Source: UBA8437 sp003445035 (GTDB taxonomy: Bacteria; Planctomycetota; Planctomycetia; Planctomycetales; Planctomycetaceae). From it: a stretch of 6,286 nucleotides of DNA. Under the pieces are notes generated by a model. That model worked only from the letters and a program-made list of their open reading frames with translations, did no database searches and was not told the DNA's origin. Of this stretch, positions 1 through 6,093 are shown piece by piece. Both the position numbers and the translations under genes were made by a program. The stretch covers positions 1 to 6,286 of the forward strand of contig CALCHI010000429.1 of NCBI GenBank assembly GCA_937901285.1. The letters run 5' to 3'. Position 1 is the first letter of the stretch. Every line of letters begins with the position of its first letter.

Positions 1-75
1 GTCACCGGTTCGGGAGTCACCGGTTCGGGAGTCACCGGTTCGGGAGTCACCGGTTTGGGGGTCGCCGGTTCGGGG
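1..75. repeat. 15-bp tandem repeat encoding PEPVT pentapeptides
   Basis: Five consecutive 15-bp units are visible: three identical copies of gtcaccggttcggga (1-45), one with two changes (46-60) and one with two changes (61-75). The unit length is a multiple of three, so copy-number change would keep the minus-strand TolC frame. That frame reads PEPAT, PKPVT and then PEPVT units. The array continues past the left edge, so the total copy number is unknown. Degenerate units lie at the right-hand (N-terminal coding) border and identical ones toward the edge, a common pattern of recent internal expansion. Confidence 0.93.
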
Positions 76-2408
76 ATGCCCAACCTGGGAATCAATCGCT
101 CACTCAATCGTCTTTTCGTGACGCGGAAACGATCGGCAAGGTCTCGGACGGTGGCCGGCACCTGGAACAATCGCGGCTCCGGACTGGCAGAGACCGGATC
201 AGGACCATCCGGTTCGGAGGTTGCTGGCTTTCCGACAGCGACCGGCTTCGTTTTGGGTTGAGCGTCGGGCTGTTGCCGTGTTTTGCGAGTTCCATCAATC
301 GGTTCATTGTGAGTGGCCGGAACGACCTTCGGCTGCTCGCTGGCCCCGGACCCGGCTGACAGATCGAATCGAGTGGAATCCTCCGGTGCAGGTGACTCGG
401 GTTCGGGACTCCTGGAGGGTGTCTCGAGTTGATCAACGGATCCGGGTTCGGCAAACGGCGATGGCCTGGGTTCCAACAACCCTTCGGCCTCGAGGCCATG
501 GCTGCGTTCCCACGCACGTCTCAGAGCGTCGCGATAGGCCGCCGGCGTCCATTCGCTCTCGGCCAACTGGACGTTGTTGACCGCCAGCAGTCTCCCCGTT
601 CGGAAGTGCAGGTTGGTCAGGGCCTGGTTGTAGGCAACCAGGCTGGTGTAGTAGGCGACCTCGGCCTCGGCACGACTGACCTGGGCCCTCAGCAGATCAT
701 CCAGTGTCTTGGTCCCGGCGTTGAACACCTCGATCTCGAACTGGCGGACCCGCTCCTGGGCAGCGGCACGTCGGTTGAAGTTCGAGCGGGAGGCGGCTTC
801 GTGAGCGGCCAGTTGCTGGACCGCATCGGAGAGTTCGTGGCTGATCTCCATTTCCTGTGCATCGAGCACCGCACGGGCCTTGGCCAGTCGCAGTTCAAGG
901 TTCTTGACCTGGGCGTTCGCGGATCTCATGCCCAGAGGCACGGTGAATTCGACGCCGAGATTCCAGCCGGTGTGATCTGCGTGGGAAAGTCCGCGGTAAC
1001 CGCTGGACAGCGGGGCACGACTGTTGGAAAACAGGTCGTCGCCGAGTGCGTTGATCCTGTAACCGCCGACCATGTCCAGCCTCGGTCGGACCAGGCTGCG
1101 AGCGGCCCTGAGTTGCAGTTGCATGCTGCGAATCGACCAGCGTTGACGTCTCAGTTCGACGCGCTGCGTCAGTGCCTCGACCAGGTTCGCCTCCCAGTTG
1201 GGTTCGAAACGAGCCGTCACCAGTTCATCCGAAGGTCTCAACACCGTCCCATCGCTGGCCGGCAGTCCGAGCATTCGCCGCAGGACCGTTTCGGCACGGT
1301 AGAGTTCACTGAGAGACGCCTCGGCCTGCGCCCGTGTCTGGAAGAAGCGATCCCGGGCCAGGGGTTCATCGGAGTTGGTGAATCCCTGCTTGCCACCTCC
1401 GTCGAGGATCACCTTGGTATCCCGCCACGATTTCTGGGCACTGTTGCGAGCCGTCACTGCGGCGTCCCACTTGCGGTAGGCCAGGTAGAGTTCCCAGTAG
1501 ATGTCCTCGACGTCCTTGACCAGGTTGATCGCCGACTGTTCGAACTGGGTCAGTGTCAGGTCATTGTTGATCCGGGCAATCAGGACACCCTGGCTGACGC
1601 CACTGAGACCACGAAATTGCTGAGTGACCGGGCCGGCGATCCGAGTGAACTCGGTTCCCGAACCCGCCAGCAACGGTTGCCGGTAGCCGACGTTGACGTT
1701 GCCGGTGTAGGTCGAGGGGTGCAGGTTGAATGAGCCGCCACCCACCGACGTAGTCGCGGGGATGTTGCTACCGAAATACGACCAGTCGTGACCAACCGAG
1801 AGACTGGCACCGTACCCAAGTTGCTTGCGGAGTGTTGAGGTGAAATTCCCCGTCTCGCCAACCGTGCTGGAAAGACCTCCGGAAATGAAGGTGTTGTTCT
1901 GCGGCGTCTCGTTGCGACCCCAGATCATCGTCGTGGTGAATTCGGGATCGAACGCCGCCAGTGCGGCGGTCACTCCGCGTCCTCCGAACAGAACCCCGGT
2001 CTCCTGGATCGCCGGGTCCCAGATCGAGGCGACCCGATCCGGTGACGACAGGATGGCGTTGCCCGGCGAGAGAAAACCGTTGCGACTGCGAATCACCGGG
2101 TTGTTCTCCAGCGCCAGCTTCAGCGCTTCGGCCAGTCCCAGGTCACGGATCACGTCCTCGGTCGGAGCGGTGATGGTCCGCGGCGGCCGCTTCCAACCCT
2201 TGCGTGGAGAAACGGCCGGACCATCGACCGGCCTCGAAAACGACAGCTCGCGGTTACGGTAATGTTCGAGTGTCGCATCACCGAGCCATGTCACGTCGCG
2301 TCCGGGTCCGGCGCAACCGCCCAACGCGATGACCACCGCCATCGCGCAACGCACCGCCGGAAACCGCGACAACGACACTAGGGACACCGGTAGACTGAAA
2401 ACAGGCAT
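1..2408 (-). CDS. TolC-family outer-membrane efflux lipoprotein with proline-rich repeat tail (3' end outside window)
   Basis: This is an outer-membrane channel protein of the TolC/OEP family, the exit duct of tripartite efflux or type I secretion. The frame is open from ATG 2408-2406 to the left edge: 802 complete codons with no stop, so the gene is cut by the window. Residues 22-32 form a short hydrophobic stretch ending in the lipobox LGGC (Cys32), suggesting a lipoprotein. The first OEP repeat starts with LGLAEALKLALENNP (about 90-104) and ends near a GLPASDG/LRPSDEL segment (about 385-395). The second ends with an alanine/tyrosine-rich helix (VAYYTSLVAYNQALTNLH, from about 584). After about residue 640 comes an unusual Pro/Glu/Ser-rich tail, a LysM-like stretch (748-772), then PEPAT/PKPVT/PEPVT pentapeptides. 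The start is ATG with no clear Shine-Dalgarno; an in-frame TTG at 2423 is less likely. Family assignment is strong; the transported substrate cannot be read from the sequence. Confidence 0.9.
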   Translation of the reverse strand, partial: MPVFSLPVSLVSLSRFPAVRCAMAVVIALGGCAGPGRDVTWLGDATLEHYRNRELSFSRPVDGPAVSPRKGWKRPPRTITAPTEDVIRDLGLAEALKLALENNPVIRSRNGFLSPGNAILSSPDRVASIWDPAIQETGVLFGGRGVTAALAAFDPEFTTTMIWGRNETPQNNTFISGGLSSTVGETGNFTSTLRKQLGYGASLSVGHDWSYFGSNIPATTSVGGGSFNLHPSTYTGNVNVGYRQPLLAGSGTEFTRIAGPVTQQFRGLSGVSQGVLIARINNDLTLTQFEQSAINLVKDVEDIYWELYLAYRKWDAAVTARNSAQKSWRDTKVILDGGGKQGFTNSDEPLARDRFFQTRAQAEASLSELYRAETVLRRMLGLPASDGTVLRPSDELVTARFEPNWEANLVEALTQRVELRRQRWSIRSMQLQLRAARSLVRPRLDMVGGYRINALGDDLFSNSRAPLSSGYRGLSHADHTGWNLGVEFTVPLGMRSANAQVKNLELRLAKARAVLDAQEMEISHELSDAVQQLAAHEAASRSNFNRRAAAQERVRQFEIEVFNAGTKTLDDLLRAQVSRAEAEVAYYTSLVAYNQALTNLHFRTGRLLAVNNVQLAESEWTPAAYRDALRRAWERSHGLEAEGLLEPRPSPFAEPGSVDQLETPSRSPEPESPAPEDSTRFDLSAGSGASEQPKVVPATHNEPIDGTRKTRQQPDAQPKTKPVAVGKPATSEPDGPDPVSASPEPRLFQVPATVRDLADRFRVTKRRLSERLIPRLGIPEPATPKPVTPEPVTPEPVTPEPV

Positions 2409-2437
2409 TTCTGAGCCGCGCAATGGCCAACGCTACA

Positions 2438-2470
2438 ACCGTTACAAACGGTATCGACGGAATGACCGTC
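2438..2470. other. Two adjacent inverted repeats in the gap between the Mpo1-like gene and the TolC gene
   Basis: The 101-bp gap 2409-2509 holds two short perfect inverted repeats. One is ACCGTT/AACGGT (2438-2443 and 2447-2452) with a 3-base loop. The other is GACGG/CCGTC (2456-2460 and 2466-2470) with a 5-base loop. Both lie downstream of the Mpo1-like stop and upstream of the TolC start on the minus strand. They could form a weak terminator, a protein-binding site or leader structure. No U-run directly follows either on the minus strand, so an intrinsic terminator is not well supported. A minus-strand TTGACG (2472-2467) is a possible -35 box, but no convincing -10 follows at proper spacing. 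Confidence 0.35.
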
Positions 2471-2509
2471 AAACCTTAACAGCATCTGCAGCGTCTCAAG
2501 CCACCCGGT

Positions 2510-2824
2510 TCAGTCCCGATCGTTGTCGGTGGCATGGTTCGATCCGGCCGGTTCCTTGCCCGGTGCGAACTCGCGGTACGGCCGCCCCAGCCACCTTTTG
2601 ATCAGCACAACCTCCCCCGCGTCGTTGCCCTCGATCGCGTGACCCAGGAACTGAAGCACGTAACCCCCGACAAAACTGGCCGCCGCCCACCACCACGGTT
2701 CCTGCTGTCGCGAGACCAGGATCGCGGTCACGACAAACGTCAACGGCACACCCAGCAGGTGCAGCAAACGGTTGAGCGGATGTGTGTGTCGCTGGATGTA
2801 GTTGGTGAGGAATCGCTGAAGCAT
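2510..2824 (-). CDS. Mpo1-like (DUF962/YGL010w-type) small membrane protein
   Basis: The product is a 104-residue protein of the Mpo1-like family. In yeast, Mpo1 is an iron-dependent dioxygenase of fatty acid alpha-oxidation at the ER; bacterial members are mostly uncharacterised. Visible family signatures are Y9-x3-H13-x-H15-P16-x-N18-R19-x2-H22-x2-G25-x-P27 near the N-terminus and Q58-x2-G61-H62-x2-E65 after the second hydrophobic segment. The spaced histidines fit a metal site. Two membrane segments are likely (about 23-37 and 44-60), followed by a hydrophilic tail. The ATG at 2824-2822 is chosen because GAGGGG lies about five bases upstream and the family core begins right after it. A GTG at 2887 in the same frame would add 21 unconserved residues. 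The gene is divergent from lpxK. Whether it acts on 2-hydroxy fatty acids here is inference from the yeast enzyme. Confidence 0.82.
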   Translation of the reverse strand: MLQRFLTNYIQRHTHPLNRLLHLLGVPLTFVVTAILVSRQQEPWWWAAASFVGGYVLQFLGHAIEGNDAGEVVLIKRWLGRPYREFAPGKEPAGSNHATDNDRD

Positions 2825-2838
2825 CGGTCCCCTCGGCA
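2818..2838 (-). promoter_or_regulatory. Shine-Dalgarno that fixes the Mpo1-like start
   Basis: On the minus strand the sequence reads CCGAGGGGACCG directly before the ATG at 2824-2822. The GAGGGG core is at a normal distance. No comparable site precedes the upstream GTG at 2887, so the short form of the protein is preferred. Confidence 0.6.
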
Positions 2839-2930
2839 CGGACGGCGCATTGTGGCGGTCGGACGTGGCCTTTGCCAGCCTTGCCACATTCCCGCTGGTC
2901 GCAACCGGTGGTTTCTGGTATCTCCCGGTC

Positions 2931-4022
2931 GTGGACGAAACGGCCTTCCGCGAACTGGTTTCCGGTGAACGCCGCGGCCCGGCCGCTGCGGGATTCCGGT
3001 GCGTGCTGTGGCTGATGCAGTGGCCTTACCGCGCCGTCATCGGTGCCAGGAACCTCGGCTACCACCTGCGAGTCTTTCCGTCCCAGTCGGTCGACGCCCG
3101 GATCATCAGCATCGGCAACCTGACCACCGGCGGCACCGGCAAGACTCCCCTGGTGGCCTGGCTGGCCGAATATCTCCGCAAAACCGGACACCGGGTGGGG
3201 CTGCTCAGCCGGGGCTACCGCGGCGAAGAAGACGGGACGGGCAATGACGAGAAGAAACTGCTCGAAGCACTCTGCGGTGACATCCCGCACGTCCAGGATC
3301 CCGACCGGGTGTCCGGGGCCGGCCGGGCAATCAACGTGCACGGCTGCAACGTGCTGATCCTCGACGACGGTTTCCAGCACCGTCGCCTCGATCGTGACCT
3401 GGACATCGTCCTGGTCGATGCGACATGCCCGTTTGGCTACGGCCACTTGTTGCCCCGAGGGATCCTTCGGGAACCCATCGGTTCACTCGGCCGATCGTCG
3501 ATCATCGTGCTGACCCGGGTCGACCACCTCGACCCACCGCAACGCGATTCGCTCAAACAACAGGTCATGGCGTTGGCCGGACACGACCGAGTGGCCGAAG
3601 TCTCATTCCCAACCGTCGGACTGATCAATGCCGACGGATCGACCCGTTCACTCGAAGAGCTTTCGGGAGTTCGGGTGGCGGCGTTCTGCGGGATCGGCAA
3701 CCCCGAGGCGTTCTTCGACAGCCTGCCCGTCGTCACCAGGCGGGCGTTTCCCGATCACCATCTCTACACCGACGACGACCTCGACACGCTGGCCCAATGG
3801 GCCGCCGAATCCGGGGCCGACCTGCTACTGACAACCCGCAAGGACCTGGTCAAGATCCCTCACAGCCGGCTCGGCCCGACCCCGCTGTGGGCGGTCGACA
3901 CCGGACTCAACTGGGTCTCGGGGTTCGACGTGGTGGAACAGGGACTCGAAGCCCTGTTGCTCAATTGCTCGCCGAAAGACGATCGATCGAGTCCTGCAGT
4001 TCATCGATCCGCGAGAGCATGA
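2931..4022 (+). CDS. lpxK: Tetraacyldisaccharide 4'-kinase, lipid A biosynthesis
   Basis: LpxK transfers the ATP gamma-phosphate to the 4'-position of the tetraacyldisaccharide 1-phosphate precursor, giving lipid IVA, at the cytoplasmic face of the inner membrane. With a GTG start at 2931 the protein is 363 residues, normal for the family. It opens with the typical FRELVSGERRG segment (6-16). The Walker A loop is GNLTTGGTGKT (62-72), followed by LLSRGYRG. The family motif LDDGFQH ends at about residue 150, then VLVDA, LLPRGILREP and, late, LLTTRKDLVKI. All key blocks are present, so it should be active. No ATG start exists. A TTG at 2850 would add 27 residues that do not resemble the family and would run into the 5' region of the divergent gene, so GTG 2931 is preferred, though without a clear Shine-Dalgarno. 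The last 62 bp overlap the converging gene on the minus strand. Confidence 0.95.
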   Translation: MDETAFRELVSGERRGPAAAGFRCVLWLMQWPYRAVIGARNLGYHLRVFPSQSVDARIISIGNLTTGGTGKTPLVAWLAEYLRKTGHRVGLLSRGYRGEEDGTGNDEKKLLEALCGDIPHVQDPDRVSGAGRAINVHGCNVLILDDGFQHRRLDRDLDIVLVDATCPFGYGHLLPRGILREPIGSLGRSSIIVLTRVDHLDPPQRDSLKQQVMALAGHDRVAEVSFPTVGLINADGSTRSLEELSGVRVAAFCGIGNPEAFFDSLPVVTRRAFPDHHLYTDDDLDTLAQWAAESGADLLLTTRKDLVKIPHSRLGPTPLWAVDTGLNWVSGFDVVEQGLEALLLNCSPKDDRSSPAVHRSARA

Positions 4023-4620
4023 CGGCCGAGAGAGTCAGGGAAATCATCGAAGTCGTCAGGAGCGTGATTTCGAAGGAATCGAGTCCACCCCGTCCATCGA
4101 GACCGAAACGGTGGATCGGATCGAATCGATCATCGACACTCGCTTCTCCGTTTTGTCCACGAACCTCCACACCCGCTCCGGCGGCCAGGTTCAGACGTTG
4201 GCGGGACCGGGGTGGAGCGGAATCTGTCGTCCACAATCGGCCGATCGTCACCGACGAACCAGCCCGCACGCAGTAGACGCCGCCGACCAGTCCGGTCACG
4301 CGATAGTCACCCAACTCATCGGTCTTCACACGGGCCACCACGTGTCTTGCCCGGGAAACCACAACGGTGAGTCCGGCCAGCGGCCGCCCCTGTTCGTCCC
4401 GCACACGGCCTGACAAGGTGCCACCGGAACCGAGCTGAATATCGAGAATCCGGACCGGTGGCCCAGCCTCCTGCTCGGACTCACGCGTTCGTTTCTCCGG
4501 CACGGAATCGGCATCCACCGCCTCGGCCAGACTCCAGGTTGGCCCCGGCACCAGCATGGCCGCAACGGCCATCCACAGCAGGATGCCGGCCGGGTGTCGA
4601 TCTGGTCGGAAAGGCATCAT
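3961..4620 (-). CDS. Secreted carboxypeptidase-regulatory-like domain protein with C-terminal membrane helix (cluster gene 3)
   Basis: The product is 219 residues of unknown function and the most diverged of three neighbouring paralogues. Residues 1-34 look like a signal peptide (R5/R8, hydrophobic 11-24, possible AEA cleavage at 34). Residues 36-55 are charged. Residues 56-146 form one carboxypeptidase-regulatory-like beta-sandwich, shown by ILDIQLGSGGTLSGRV (58-73), GRPLAG (78-83), VVARVKTDELGDYRV (94-108), LVGGVYCV (111-118) and RLWTTDSAPP (128-137). A Gly/Asp-rich linker leads to a membrane helix (about 183-202) and a short heptad-like tail RIDELQDSIDRL. Unlike its two paralogues it lacks the acidic DDDD run and the terminal ASP. 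The ATG at 4620 is followed directly by a second ATG, and the Shine-Dalgarno is weak, which suits translation within an operon. It lies 65 bp after the previous gene and overlaps lpxK tail to tail. Confidence 0.8.
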   Translation of the reverse strand: MMPFRPDRHPAGILLWMAVAAMLVPGPTWSLAEAVDADSVPEKRTRESEQEAGPPVRILDIQLGSGGTLSGRVRDEQGRPLAGLTVVVSRARHVVARVKTDELGDYRVTGLVGGVYCVRAGSSVTIGRLWTTDSAPPRSRQRLNLAAGAGVEVRGQNGEASVDDRFDPIHRFGLDGRGGLDSFEITLLTTSMISLTLSAVMLSRIDELQDSIDRLSASN

Positions 4621-4654
4621 GAGCTACCAGTGTCTGTCGTCGGAAAACTGTGGA

Positions 4655-4672
4655 CGGCGATCTGATTCGCCG
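4655..4672 (-). terminator. GC-rich hairpin between cluster genes 2 and 3
   Basis: A perfect six-base inverted repeat, CGGCGA/TCGCCG with a 6-base loop, lies 13 bases after the stop of cluster gene 2 on the minus strand. A TTTT run follows about seven bases after the stem, not immediately, so this is at best a weak or partial terminator. An mRNA-processing or stability hairpin that reduces expression of gene 3 is equally possible. Confidence 0.3.
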
Positions 4673-4685
4673 GAGAAACCAGTCG

Positions 4686-5240
4686 CTAGGGACTGGCTGG
4701 AGGGGGATCGTCGTCGTCGAGTTCAGCGATGAAGAAAATGACTCCGGCAATTCCGGCAAAGACCAACAGGGTCGACGTGATCGGGCTGGCGAACAGGTCC
4801 CCCGGGGACGACTCGGCCTTCTCGGACGGAGGGTCTTCCTGCTGGCCACGGACGACCGGTGCGTCGGCCACGACACGCAAGAGACTGTCAGCGCCCCGGG
4901 GAGCGGTGCCGGCAGCCCAGGCTCGAACCAGCGTCTGGCTGTCACCGACTCGAAATTGGTACAACCCGCCGGGGAGATCGGTGATCGCGTAGCGTCCATC
5001 GGCGTCGGTACGAGTCCGGGCGACCACGCGGCGACCCCGGTGGATATCGACGATCGTCCCGCCACGTGGCCGGTTCCTGGTATCGACCACCTGGCCGGCA
5101 AGGGTCCCGTCCGGCGACAGCACCACGTCAACCACCTTCGCCGATGAGACCAGCCCGGCGGCGGGCAAACGAACCTGGACGCCCAACAGGCTGGTCACCA
5201 TCAGCAGTACGACCAGGCGTCGATTGAATTGGCAATTCAT
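4686..5240 (-). CDS. Secreted carboxypeptidase-regulatory-like domain protein with C-terminal membrane helix (cluster gene 2)
   Basis: The product is 184 residues of unknown function and the clearest example of the family in this window. The signal peptide has R7/R8 and a hydrophobic core 9-21, with cleavage possible after PAA (28). The single carboxypeptidase-regulatory/transthyretin-like domain spans about 35-125. Its marks are VVDVVLSPDGTLAGQVVD (36-53), RRVVARTRTDADGRYAI (70-86), LPGGLYQF (89-96) and VRAWAAGTAP (105-114). VVRGQQ follows, then a Pro/Ser/Glu linker (135-153), a membrane helix (154-172) and the tail ELDDDDPPPASP. The ATG at 5240 is preceded by AGAGG eight bases upstream. The Shine-Dalgarno sits in the 3' arm of a small hairpin. 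It lies 80 bp after gene 1 and 65 bp before gene 3, all on one strand, so co-transcription is likely. Such a domain is a fold for binding or scaffolding; no catalytic residues are visible. Confidence 0.84.
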   Translation of the reverse strand: MNCQFNRRLVVLLMVTSLLGVQVRLPAAGLVSSAKVVDVVLSPDGTLAGQVVDTRNRPRGGTIVDIHRGRRVVARTRTDADGRYAITDLPGGLYQFRVGDSQTLVRAWAAGTAPRGADSLLRVVADAPVVRGQQEDPPSEKAESSPGDLFASPITSTLLVFAGIAGVIFFIAELDDDDPPPASP

Positions 5241-5249
5241 GGTTGGAAC

Positions 5250-5268
5250 CTCTTCCGACTGCGAAGAG
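5250..5268 (-). promoter_or_regulatory. Hairpin that can cover the ribosome-binding site of cluster gene 2
   Basis: Bases 5250-5255 (CTCTTC) and 5263-5268 (GAAGAG) are perfectly complementary with a 7-base loop. In the minus-strand mRNA the 3' arm, GAAGAG followed by G, is the Shine-Dalgarno of the gene starting at 5240. Folding would reduce ribosome access, so it could lower or regulate translation. The stem is only six base pairs, so the effect may be small. Confidence 0.35.
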
Positions 5269-5320
5269 CAAAATCAACAGGGCAATGAGTGGAAACAGAC
5301 TTGGGGTGGTTGAAGACGGA

Positions 5321-6010
5321 TCAGGGACTGGCCGCACGGTTTTCGTCATCGTCATCGTCAACAGCCACCACGATCACACCGGTCACCGCGGTCACAACCG
5401 CAGTGGTCACCAGGGGACCGAAGAAGGCCGCACCGGGCGAAGTGTAGTAGCCGGGGAAGATCATGCCGCCGCCGGGCACCTGGTAAGGCTGGAAGGGATA
5501 GGCCGGCATGGGTTGGGCCACGTAGTTCGTCATCGGGCCGTAGGGCAACTGGGCCACGACAACGGCCTGCTGTGTCACGGACACGGGGGTCACCACGTCG
5601 TGAACCAGGACCAGGCGGTGTTGTGAGGTCGGGGGAGCGGTGCCGGTTGCCCAGGCCCGAACGGACTGTCCGGTCCCAGGAGTGGCCACCCAGTAGATCC
5701 CTCCGTCGAGCCCCCCGAACCGAAAGCCTCCGTCGGTGGCCAACGGAGCCTCGGCAACCAGGTGAGATCCACGGAAGACCGACACTCTCCGGGCACCCGG
5801 CAGCAGACCATCAACCGAATGGACCTCGCCTGTCAGTGTCCCGTTCGAGTCGAGTTCCACGTCGACCGGGACACTGCCGCGCAACGGGTCCGCGACGCAC
5901 TCTCGGGAGGATGCGAGCAAGAGCCCAAACGACAGAATGAACAGGAGTGTGAGTTTCACCGGGAGAGTCGCGAAGATCGAATTGAGTGAAGACGTCGAAC
6001 CGGACCGCAC
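5321..6010 (-). CDS. Secreted carboxypeptidase-regulatory-like domain protein with Pro/Tyr-rich linker and membrane helix (cluster gene 1)
   Basis: The product is 229 residues of unknown function and the first gene of the three-gene cluster. A hydrophobic signal segment (20-33) follows K19, with cleavage possible after CVA (40). The beta-sandwich domain spans about 47-138: VDVELDSNGTLTGEV (49-63), HLVAEAPLATDGGFRF (83-98), LDGGIYWV (101-108) and VRAWATGTAPP (117-127). Instead of the short linker of its paralogues it carries a Pro/Tyr/Gly-rich stretch (about 155-192, with PYGPMTNY, PAYPFQPY and PGYYTSPG). The membrane helix is about 196-217, ending in DDDDDENRAASP. The longest frame starts at GTG 6010. 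A second in-frame GTG at 5959 (residue 18) would give a more classical signal peptide beginning MKLTLLFILSFG. Neither has a visible Shine-Dalgarno, so the start is open. A good promoter lies upstream at 6121-6094. Confidence 0.82.
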   Translation of the reverse strand: MRSGSTSSLNSIFATLPVKLTLLFILSFGLLLASSRECVADPLRGSVPVDVELDSNGTLTGEVHSVDGLLPGARRVSVFRGSHLVAEAPLATDGGFRFGGLDGGIYWVATPGTGQSVRAWATGTAPPTSQHRLVLVHDVVTPVSVTQQAVVVAQLPYGPMTNYVAQPMPAYPFQPYQVPGGGMIFPGYYTSPGAAFFGPLVTTAVVTAVTGVIVVAVDDDDDENRAASP

Positions 6011-6093
6011 GACACGAAACCCGTGCCCAACGGCACGGCCGTATCGAGAAACCGGAAAGGATTGTGAAGGAGAAGTGAGACAGAGAGGACGGG

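Noticed and set aside
1..75. Possible CRISPR or intergenic repeat array
   Set aside because: The units are only 15 bp, directly contiguous without spacers, and keep the reading frame as PEPVT. This is a coding tandem repeat.
429..1733. 434-codon open frame on the plus strand
   Set aside because: It lies entirely antisense to the TolC gene, has no recognisable domain, and its translation is typical of the shadow frame of a GC-rich gene. The minus-strand frame carries clear TolC/OEP features.
2496..3446. 316-codon open frame on the minus strand
   Set aside because: It is antisense to lpxK and overlaps the Mpo1-like gene in another frame. Both of those have strong family motifs and this has none.
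3978..4140. Clustered GATCGA/CGATCG sequences
   Set aside because: They occur irregularly inside coding sequence, with no constant spacing or orientation, and fit codon use for Ile, Asp and Arg.
3425..4276. 283-codon open frame on the plus strand
   Set aside because: It is a shifted frame of lpxK running on antisense to cluster gene 3. It is Arg/Pro-rich with no domain, as expected for an off-frame of GC-rich DNA.
4481..5131. 216-codon open frame on the minus strand
   Set aside because: It is another frame across cluster genes 2 and 3, rich in Arg, Pro and Ser, with no signal peptide or motif. The in-frame paralogue genes explain the region.
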